Source: Eubacterium sp. CAG:180
Lineage (GTDB): Bacteria > Bacillota > Clostridia > Oscillospirales > Acutalibacteraceae
Assembly (NCBI GenBank): GCA_000432435.1
Contig: HF993131.1
Location: forward strand, 43,355 to 77,662
DNA length: 34,308 nucleotides
Direction: 5' to 3'
Below the pieces are notes generated by a model. That model searched no databases and had not been told where the DNA came from. It worked only from the letters and a program-made list of their open reading frames with translations. This document shows, in pieces, positions 8,615-13,888 of this stretch. The position numbers were made by a program, and so were the translations under genes. Numbering within the stretch: the first letter of the stretch is position 1; every line of letters begins with the position of its first letter.

Positions 8615-8791
8615 TTAGAGTTGATCTTTTGCAAAGTCGATAAGCCGTAAAAGCTCATTTTGTCTTTCCTGCAGTTTTGATACTAACTCTAATTCTCTTT
8701 TGTTCTCCCTAAGAAAAGTATATAGAAGATAATACCTATACCAAAGTCCGTATAAAAGTCAAATTTCTTTCTGTAATTCTTCTGTGCTCAT
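8615..8791 (-). pseudogene. Small 58-codon frame interrupted by one in-frame TGA
   Basis: From ATG 8791 the frame reads MSTEELQKEI, then TGA (8761-8759), then an open run of 47 codons ending LRLIDFAKDQL and TAA at 8617-8615. AAAGG lies about 10 bases before the ATG, and a terminator follows at 8586-8551, so it sits like a real gene. The part after the TGA has an aromatic-rich stretch and then a charged helix of coiled-coil type (ENKRELELVSKLQERQNELL). TGA is a normal stop elsewhere in the window, so the likeliest reading is a decayed small gene in which a Trp codon became a stop; recoding or chance is also possible. No family recognised. Confidence 0.3.
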
Positions 8792-8861
8792 ATTATTGTC
8801 GCCTTTCTTTTTTTGGTAACAACAATTATGCACAGGAACCGTTATAAGTCCAGAGAATTAT

Positions 8862-9557
8862 TTAACCGTGCCAAGCATAATACTTCCCTTGAGAATCTAA
8901 TGAAGCTAAATTATCTTTATTAATCCAAGGATATTTTTTAATTGTTGCTTTTTGAGCATCAATTTTCAAAGCTCCTTCTTCTACATCCCAATTCGGATAA
9001 TATATTTTCCAAAGAACATCATCTCGCACCTGAATAACATATTCAGATATTTTTTCAATATCTGTTCCTGACAGATAGGGCAATGCTTTCATCAGCTTAA
9101 TATCTAGTGGTTTTACAAAACCTTTACCCCATTCAAGAGAGAGCTTCAAAGCAATATTTATAATATCAGGATTCAGCAATACATCTTTGTCGTTTTCAAA
9201 TTCAGTGTTTCGGTCAAGGTTTTTATTCATAATTTCCTCTATAACCATTGTGCCGACATGATGCTTGCCCTCGTAGAGTTCTATTTTTCGACCAGCCCAT
9301 AACGAATATGGATATGCTTCCGGAGTTAAAAAATTCACAAAGCATCGGTGAGGTTGTTCGTAAATCATATCATTCCCATCAATCGTCTGAAAACAAACTG
9401 AAGTAAAATATTTTTCTTGAATTTCACAACAGCCACGATAGTTTTTACCAAAAGGATTTTTAGAGTGTCGACAGTTGATAACAGTTACTACTGCATCAGG
9501 ATTATTTAAATCTATGGGCGTTATTTTTTCTCTTGTTTTTCTAAAAAAACTAAACAA
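8862..9557 (-). CDS. Hypothetical protein, 231 residues
   Basis: I do not recognise this protein. It has no signal peptide or membrane segment and looks soluble and probably cytoplasmic. The N-terminal half (about 20-115) reads like beta strands, and AYPYSLWAGRKIELYEGKHHVGTMVIEEI at about 81-109 resembles an EF-Tu-like beta-barrel strand pattern, a weak impression only. The C-terminal third is aromatic-rich with a helical, charged middle. The start is TTG at 9557 with AAAGGTGG 7 bases upstream; no ATG fits. It follows the four-helix-bundle gene by 13 bases and is probably cotranscribed with it. Base composition is clearly more AT-rich than the flanking housekeeping genes, consistent with an acquired module. 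Confidence 0.75.
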   Translation of the reverse strand: MFSFFRKTREKITPIDLNNPDAVVTVINCRHSKNPFGKNYRGCCEIQEKYFTSVCFQTIDGNDMIYEQPHRCFVNFLTPEAYPYSLWAGRKIELYEGKHHVGTMVIEEIMNKNLDRNTEFENDKDVLLNPDIINIALKLSLEWGKGFVKPLDIKLMKALPYLSGTDIEKISEYVIQVRDDVLWKIYYPNWDVEEGALKIDAQKATIKKYPWINKDNLASLDSQGKYYAWHG

Positions 9558-9570
9558 AGCCTCACCACCT

Positions 9571-9924
9571 TTAGTTGAAAATTAAATCTTTTTTTAACGT
9601 TTTACAACTTGAAATCAGCATTCGTCTGATTCTGCCACAAAGATTTCTATGTTTTTTATATGTATCTTCATCAATAGCGTTGGTATTAAATAATAATTGT
9701 AGCCAACCTTCCGTTTCGCTACATTCTTTTAGTGCTATTTCGAATTTAGAAAGCATATCTGCCTTACTTTGACCATAATTTGCTTCACGAATATTTGCGT
9801 AAACACTGCTTGAACTTTTTTGAATTTGGAAAATAGAGTTGCTTGGTGCTTTAATGTTTTGACACAACAATGCAATATCAGTTGCGAGTTGTTCTGAATA
9901 AATAATCAAATAGTTCTTAGGCAT
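9571..9924 (-). CDS. Four-helix bundle protein (S23/IVS/Avd-like family)
   Basis: This 117-residue protein matches the four-helix-bundle family named after proteins encoded in 23S rRNA intervening sequences and related to the Avd accessory protein of diversity-generating retroelements. The hallmark segment is SSSSVYANIREANYGQSKAD at about 37-56, followed by the helix FEIALKECSETEGWLQLL. Avd binds nucleic acid and a reverse transcriptase; no reverse transcriptase is present here. The start has GGGAGTG 7 bases upstream. Its promoter carries a perfect 11-bp inverted repeat, and an array of hairpins lies directly upstream. The gene lies in AT-rich DNA next to tRNA-Tyr. The family call is fairly sure; a molecular role is not known. 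Confidence 0.85.
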   Translation of the reverse strand: MPKNYLIIYSEQLATDIALLCQNIKAPSNSIFQIQKSSSSVYANIREANYGQSKADMLSKFEIALKECSETEGWLQLLFNTNAIDEDTYKKHRNLCGRIRRMLISSCKTLKKDLIFN

Positions 9925-9937
9925 AATATCACTCCCT

Positions 9938-9976
9938 TTTCAACAAAACTGTAACACATATTTTTGTTGAAATCAA
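9938..9976 (-). promoter_or_regulatory. Promoter of the four-helix-bundle gene with an inverted-repeat operator candidate
   Basis: Minus-strand -35 TTGATT (9976-9971) and -10 TACAGT (9953-9948) with 17 bp between. A perfect 11-bp inverted repeat, TTTCAACAAAA (9938-9948) and TTTTGTTGAAA (9962-9972), with a 13-bp gap, overlaps both promoter elements, as an autoregulatory operator would. Confidence 0.55.
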
Positions 9977-10189
9977 TGCGAAGCATTGTATATAATCAAT
10001 TCTGCAAGGAATTGCATATCATCACGGCAACGCCGTGGATATCATCAACGGTGCTAACCGTTGTATATCATCATTGCGAAAGCATTTTTGATACACACCT
10101 AAAGGTGTGATGATATACAGCCCTGACGGACTGATGAGATACAATGGCGACAAGTCGCCCTTGATGATATGCCATTGCTTTCGCAATGG
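9974..10189. repeat. Array of nine short hairpins joined by a reversible 12-nt linker
   Basis: Nine stem-loops follow one another at 22-31 base steps: 9974-9988, 9997-10014, 10023-10037, 10046-10063, 10072-10090 (degenerate), 10094-10109, 10118-10133, 10142-10163 and 10172-10189. Stems are 6-9 bp, loops 3-6 bases, and nearly every stem is closed by CA at the 5' side and TG at the 3' side, while stem sequences differ. Linkers read TGTATATCATCA (or close) between the first hairpins and the exact reverse complement, TGATGATATACA, between the later ones, pivoting around the fifth. No coding potential is convincing. It lies between the tRNA-Tyr terminator and the four-helix-bundle promoter. Confidence 0.85.
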
Positions 10190-10191
10190 AT

Positions 10192-10225
10192 AAAAAAATA
10201 GACTTACAAATGCAAGTCTATTTTT
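10192..10225 (-). terminator. Terminator of the tRNA-Thr/tRNA-Tyr transcript
   Basis: A perfect 13-bp stem (AAAAAATAGACTT with its complement, 8-base loop) directly abuts the CCA end of tRNA-Tyr and is followed by a run of T on the minus strand. Confidence 0.85.
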
Positions 10226-10310
10226 TGGTGGGAGAGAGTGGATTCGAACCACTGAAGTCAGTGACGACAGATTTACAGTCTGTTCCCTTTGGCCGCTCGG
10301 GAACTCTCCC
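10226..10310 (-). tRNA. tRNA-Tyr (anticodon GTA)
   Basis: An 85-base class II tRNA with a long variable arm. The acceptor GGGAGAG pairs with CTCTCCC, the T-loop GTGGTTCGAATCCAC is standard, the anticodon loop contains GTA, and the 3' CCA is encoded. It lies 23 bases downstream of tRNA-Thr. Confidence 0.97.
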
Positions 10311-10333
10311 ATATTAAATTATGATGCGTAAAA

Positions 10334-10409
10334 TGGAGCTGGTGGACGGACTTGAACCCCCGACCTGCTGATTACAAATCAGCTGCTCTACCAACTGAGC
10401 TACACCAGC
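10334..10409 (-). tRNA. tRNA-Thr (anticodon TGT)
   Basis: A 76-base tRNA with acceptor GCTGGTG/CACCAGC, D-arm TAGCTCAGTTGGTAGAGCA, anticodon loop with TGT, T-loop GGGGGTTCAAGTCC and an encoded CCA. First gene of the two-tRNA transcript. Confidence 0.97.
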
Positions 10410-10426
10410 GTTTCGAACGCTTGAAT

Positions 10427-10455
10427 ATATTATCATAAAAGGGCGGTTTCGTCAA
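10427..10455 (-). promoter_or_regulatory. Promoter of the tRNA-Thr/tRNA-Tyr unit
   Basis: Minus-strand -35 TTGACG (10455-10450) and -10 TAATAT (10432-10427), 17-bp spacer, ending 18 bases before mature tRNA-Thr. Confidence 0.75.
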
Positions 10456-10488
10456 CACAAATTTTAAAATTTTTTAAAAAACTTTGTA

Positions 10489-10541
10489 AAACCCGTTTCT
10501 CGGTGAATCGGTAATTAAGAGCACTCGGCGAAAACGGGTTT
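10489..10541. repeat. Inverted repeat in the divergent tRNA/flippase gap
   Basis: The 326-base stretch between tRNA-Thr and the flippase gene has no gene. Besides the two outward promoters it holds a perfect 10-bp inverted repeat, AAACCCGTTT (10489-10498) and AAACGGGTTT (10532-10541), with a 33-base loop. Its role is unclear; a T-rich stretch lies on the minus-strand downstream side, but no upstream minus-strand gene would need a terminator. Confidence 0.4.
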
Positions 10542-10586
10542 AAAACCTCTTGCAAATATGACTGCCTGCCGACACAATACATACTC

Positions 10587-10615
10587 TTGCTTTTTACCGC
10601 GCAATACTGTATAAT
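10587..10615 (+). promoter_or_regulatory. Sigma-A promoter of the flippase gene
   Basis: Plus-strand -35 TTGCTT (10587-10592) and -10 TATAAT (10610-10615) with a 17-bp spacer; transcription should start near 10622, leaving a leader of about 114 bases in which I see no recognisable riboswitch. Confidence 0.75.
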
Positions 10616-10735
10616 TTATTCCAAAAATAACGATAAAAGACACATTAATTACTCGCTGCAAATGTAGCTGTTTCCGGTAAGGCGTGTTGTATTGCAACAG
10701 TAATGATACAAGCCTTATCTTATAGGAGTTTTTAT

Positions 10736-12244
10736 ATGAAGGACAAAGCACAAAAAAATATTAAGATGCATTCGGTTCAGTTCAACTTCATAATGAACGC
10801 CATACTGACCGTTTCTTCATTTATTTTTCCGCTGATAACGTTCCCGTATATTTCGCGTACTCTTTTGGTAGACGGTATCGGAAAGGTGAATTTCGCAACG
10901 TCGGTAATTTCATACTTTACCATGTTCGCTTCGCTCGGTATACCGACATACGGTATCCGCGCGTGCGCAAGAGTTCGCGATGACCGCGAAAAGCTCACAA
11001 AAACCGCACAGGAACTTATAATAATAAACCTTATCACCTCGGCAATAACATACGCTGTATTTTTTATACTGCTCTTTACCGTTGACAGGTTCTATCAGGA
11101 CAAAACGCTGCTCACCGTAACCAGCGTTTCGATTATACTCAACACCTTGGGCGTTACATGGCTTTATTCGGCTCTTGAGCAATATTCGTATATCACGGTA
11201 AGGAACATTGCCTGCAAGCTTGTCTCCGTAATATTGATGTTCATATTCGTCCACAACACATCGGATTATGTGATTTACGGTGTAATTGCGGTCTTGGCAT
11301 CGGGCGGCTCGAACCTTTTGAACTTTATCAATCTGAAAAAATATATTTCTCTGCGACCCGTAGGGCATTATGATTTTAAGCAGCATTTGCAGCCGATATT
11401 CATTTTCTTTGCGACATCGATTGCTATAAGCATTTACACAAACCTTGACACGGTTATGCTCGGATTTATGACCAACGACACACAGGTAGGCTTATACAGT
11501 GCCTCCGTTAAGGTTAAAACCGTTTTGCTCGCTGTGGTCTCTTCACTCGGAAATGTTCTTTTACCGAGGCTGTCGGTATATATACACGACAATGATTACA
11601 GTAAATTCAGAGAGGCGCTGTCAAGAGTTCTGAACTTTCTGCTTTTGATAACTATACCTTTGACGTTATTCTTTACGCTCTACGTTAAAGACTCCATTAT
11701 ATTGCTTTCCGGCGAAGCCTTCTTAGACGCCTCCCTTTCAATGAGACTTTTGATGCCCACGGTATTTTTCTGCGCCCTCAGCGGAATGACCGGCAATCAG
11801 ATGCTGGTACCGCTCGGTAGAGAAAAGGCTGTAATGCTGTCGGTAAGCATAGGTGCTGTTTTTGATTTTGTTTTAAACTTCTTCGTAATTCCGAAAATGG
11901 GAGCTGCCGGTGCGGCACTCTCGACACTTCTTACGGAATTTTTGGTTTTGGTGGTACAGACATTCTTTTTAAAGGACCATCTCGGCAAAGTCATACGCGG
12001 AGTAAAGGCATTGCCCATTCTTTTAAGTGCCGCCGTATCCACGGGTGCCGGAATCGTGATACAGCACTATATGGGTGTTTCAAACTCATTTTTACGGCTT
12101 GTCATCGGTGCGGTTTCGTTCTTTGGAATTTATTTTGTTCTGCTTCTGATTTTAAAGGAAAAGTTCCTTACGGAAAACCTTACGCTTGCACTTGAAAAGC
12201 TGAAATCGCTGCTGTCTTCGAGAAAGCAGCAGCCGAAGGATTAG
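10736..12244 (+). CDS. Polysaccharide (oligosaccharide-repeat) flippase, Wzx-like
   Basis: A 502-residue integral membrane protein of the MOP exporter superfamily. The N-terminus (NFIMNAILTVSSFIFPLITFPYISRTL) followed by DGIGKVNFATSVISYFTMFASLGIPTYGIR is typical of Wzx/RfbX O-antigen and capsule repeat-unit flippases, which move lipid-linked oligosaccharides across the membrane. About 12-14 hydrophobic segments fill the length. I chose ATG 10736 because AGGAG sits 8 bases upstream; an in-frame ATG at 10703 lacks a ribosome site. It is the only plus-strand gene in its region, with its own promoter and terminator, and no glycosyltransferases are nearby, so its substrate is unknown. A lipid II flippase (MurJ) is less likely on sequence character. 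Confidence 0.88.
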   Translation: MKDKAQKNIKMHSVQFNFIMNAILTVSSFIFPLITFPYISRTLLVDGIGKVNFATSVISYFTMFASLGIPTYGIRACARVRDDREKLTKTAQELIIINLITSAITYAVFFILLFTVDRFYQDKTLLTVTSVSIILNTLGVTWLYSALEQYSYITVRNIACKLVSVILMFIFVHNTSDYVIYGVIAVLASGGSNLLNFINLKKYISLRPVGHYDFKQHLQPIFIFFATSIAISIYTNLDTVMLGFMTNDTQVGLYSASVKVKTVLLAVVSSLGNVLLPRLSVYIHDNDYSKFREALSRVLNFLLLITIPLTLFFTLYVKDSIILLSGEAFLDASLSMRLLMPTVFFCALSGMTGNQMLVPLGREKAVMLSVSIGAVFDFVLNFFVIPKMGAAGAALSTLLTEFLVLVVQTFFLKDHLGKVIRGVKALPILLSAAVSTGAGIVIQHYMGVSNSFLRLVIGAVSFFGIYFVLLLILKEKFLTENLTLALEKLKSLLSSRKQQPKD

Positions 12245-12307
12245 TTATTTTACAGTTTTAAAAACCGTGAAATAAGCATTAAGCAAATTGAAGAAACCGA
12301 ATTGTAC

Positions 12308-12345
12308 AAACCCCCGGTAGGAGCAAGCATTCCTATCGGGGGTTT
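12308..12345. terminator. Terminator shared by the convergent flippase and Crp/Fnr genes
   Basis: A 15-bp stem with one wobble pair (AAACCCCCGGTAGGA with TCCTATCGGGGGTTT, 8-base loop) lies between two converging genes. T-runs are weak on both sides. Confidence 0.7.
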
Positions 12346-12385
12346 ATGTTGTGATTTTACCGGAAAGCCTTTGTTCCGCATATCT

Positions 12386-13036
12386 TCACAAAAGTTCAAA
12401 CAAATCTTTGCGGCATTTGATTTTTCCGCTTTTTTTAAGCTTGCCTATAACAGCGGACAGTCCCGAACGGTCAACCTCGAGATAATCCGCAAGCTGCTGA
12501 CGGTCATAGGTAATGTGAAAGCTGCTTTTCCCCTGCTCCTTAGCCGTCTGCATTAAATATGTCATCAGCTTTTCCTCCGTAGAGCGTTTACTTGTCACCT
12601 CAAGTCTTTTCATAAGGACAAGATTTTTCACCGATGACGTTCGCAGCAAATTTAGAATAAAACAGTTATATATATCCGTATTTTGGGGAGGAATATCCGG
12701 CAGACTGAGAAGCATGACAACGGTTTCGTCAAGGGCAACGACATCTACCGGAATACTTTTTATTCCGGCACATACAAACGCTTCACCGAACACCTCAGAA
12801 GGCTCCAACACAGCGACTATGCTGCGATTGCCGTAGTAATCCGTCCGCTCTATTTGCGCGTTGCCGTGAAGTACAACACCTATATGCTCAGGTTTTTCGC
12901 CCTCGGAGAAAATAACGTCGCCTTTAGAGTATTTAACAACTTTAGAGTTCAAAATCTCGGTCAGGCACTTTATGTCGTCTATGTCAAGTCCCGTAAACAT
13001 ACGACACTTTTTGAGTATTTCAAAATAATTTTCCAT
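12386..13036 (-). CDS. Crp/Fnr-family transcriptional regulator
   Basis: A 216-residue regulator with an N-terminal cyclic-nucleotide-binding-like beta barrel (VVKYSKGDVIFSEGEKPEHIGVVLHG at about 33-58) and a C-terminal winged helix-turn-helix (ITYDRQQLADYLEVDRSGLSAVIGKL at about 176-201). No clustered N-terminal cysteines of the FNR Fe-S type are visible, so the signal is unknown. I chose ATG 13036 with GGAGG 4 bases upstream; the longer frame from 13069 has no ribosome site and would cover the promoter. It is divergent from an iron-sulfur protein gene, and the palindrome between them suits both autorepression and activation of that gene. Confidence 0.92.
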   Translation of the reverse strand: MENYFEILKKCRMFTGLDIDDIKCLTEILNSKVVKYSKGDVIFSEGEKPEHIGVVLHGNAQIERTDYYGNRSIVAVLEPSEVFGEAFVCAGIKSIPVDVVALDETVVMLLSLPDIPPQNTDIYNCFILNLLRTSSVKNLVLMKRLEVTSKRSTEEKLMTYLMQTAKEQGKSSFHITYDRQQLADYLEVDRSGLSAVIGKLKKSGKIKCRKDLFELL

Positions 13037-13048
13037 TTTGCCTCCGTT

Positions 13049-13064
13049 TGTTGAAAATTCAACA
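13049..13064. promoter_or_regulatory. CRP-like palindromic operator TGTTGAAAATTCAACA
   Basis: A TGTTG-N6-CAACA palindrome with 7-bp perfect arms, the same geometry as CRP sites (TGTGA-N6-TCACA). It is centred at -41.5 relative to the expected start of the plus-strand iron-sulfur gene (-10 TATAAT at 13086-13091, expected start 13098, no good -35), the class II activator position. For the minus-strand regulator promoter it lies just downstream of the expected start, a repressor position. Confidence 0.7.
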
Positions 13065-13078
13065 TACAATTCAGTTTT

Positions 13079-13106
13079 ATTATATTATAATGTCCTCACA
13101 AGTCAA
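13079..13106 (-). promoter_or_regulatory. Promoter of the Crp/Fnr regulator gene
   Basis: Minus-strand -35 TTGACT (13106-13101) and -10 TATAAT (13084-13079) with a 16-bp spacer; transcription expected near 13072, so the palindrome at 13049-13064 would lie at about +8 to +23. Confidence 0.65.
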
Positions 13107-13132
13107 GAAAAATAAATTTCGGAGGATATACC

Positions 13133-13831
13133 ATGATAAGAAAAATCATTAAAATAGATGAAGAAAAGTGCAACGGCTGCGGTGCCTGTGCCGCCGCCTG
13201 CCACGAGGGTGCAATAGATATGGTAAACGGTAAAGCCAGGCTCATGCGCGAGGACTACTGCGACGGGCTCGGCGACTGCCTTCCCGCCTGCCCCACCGGA
13301 GCTATAACATTTGAAGAAAGAGAAGCTCCCGAATACAACGAAGAAGCCGTTAAAAAGGCAAAAATGCACAAAGCGGCGGCTATGTTTCACGGCGGCTGCC
13401 CCGGTTCACGTTCAAGGGCAATTGAGCGCAAAAACGAAGTCCCGAAAAGCACGAACACGGTTTCGGAAAGCCGTTTGAGGCAATGGCCCGTTCAGATAAA
13501 GCTCGTTCCGGTAACCGCTCCGTACTTTGAGAATGCGGATTTACTCATATCAGCCGACTGTGCTGCTTATGCATACGGAAATTTCCACGCAGATTTCATA
13601 AAGAATCGTATAACTCTTATAGGCTGCCCGAAGCTTGACAACACGGACTATTCTGAAAAGCTGACGGAAATCATAGCGCTCAACAACATCAAAAGCGTTA
13701 CCGTTGTGAGAATGGAGGTTCCCTGCTGCGGAGGTATTGAAAACGCCGCAAAACAGGCTGTAAAGCGAAGCGGAAAATTTATACCGTGGCACGTGGTGAC
13801 GATATCGACCGACGGAAACATTTTGGATTAA
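13133..13831 (+). CDS. Ferredoxin-type iron-sulfur protein
   Basis: A 232-residue cytoplasmic protein with an N-terminal two-cluster ferredoxin domain and a long C-terminal part rich in cysteine motifs. The first motif is C13-x2-C16-x2-C19-x3-C23P-like (CNGCGACAAAC). The second reads CDGLGDCLPACP at 43-54, in which the usual middle cysteine is Leu46, so the second cluster lacks one standard ligand. Further cysteines occur in GGCPGS (89), C143, GCPKLD (165) and PCCGG (198-199). The family is common in anaerobic Clostridia near Crp/Fnr regulators and probably moves electrons in redox or nitrosative stress, but the partner is unknown. The start has GGAGG 8 bases upstream. Confidence 0.9.
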   Translation: MIRKIIKIDEEKCNGCGACAAACHEGAIDMVNGKARLMREDYCDGLGDCLPACPTGAITFEEREAPEYNEEAVKKAKMHKAAAMFHGGCPGSRSRAIERKNEVPKSTNTVSESRLRQWPVQIKLVPVTAPYFENADLLISADCAAYAYGNFHADFIKNRITLIGCPKLDNTDYSEKLTEIIALNNIKSVTVVRMEVPCCGGIENAAKQAVKRSGKFIPWHVVTISTDGNILD

Positions 13832-13850
13832 AAAGCAAAATGAACAAAGA

Positions 13851-13885
13851 AAAAATGAGCTGTAAATTTTTACAGCTCATTTTTT
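13851..13885. terminator. Terminator between the convergent Fe-S and metallophosphoesterase genes
   Basis: A strong stem (AATGAGCTGTAA paired with TTACAGCTCATT, small A/T loop) with A-run and T-run arms, so it can act in both directions; T6 follows on the plus strand and a long T-run on the minus strand. Confidence 0.9.
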
Positions 13886-13888
13886 GTA

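Noticed and set aside
9571..9924. Avd of a diversity-generating retroelement
   Set aside because: No reverse transcriptase, template repeat or variable-repeat target gene is present in the window.
9974..10189. CRISPR array
   Set aside because: Units are hairpins with differing stems and short 12-nt linkers that flip orientation; there are no unique 30-nt spacers and no cas genes.
8590..10310. Integrated element with att duplication of the tRNA-Tyr 3' end
   Set aside because: I looked for the T-arm sequence near 8590 and found no duplicate; no integrase or transposase is encoded.
10022..10312. Open minus-strand frame of 96 codons through tRNA-Tyr and the hairpin array
   Set aside because: It runs through a full tRNA gene and its terminator; no ribosome site; composition is that of the repeats.
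10515..10751. Minus-strand frame of 78 codons in the tRNA/flippase gap
   Set aside because: It overlaps the flippase promoter and ribosome site on the other strand, and has no ribosome site of its own.
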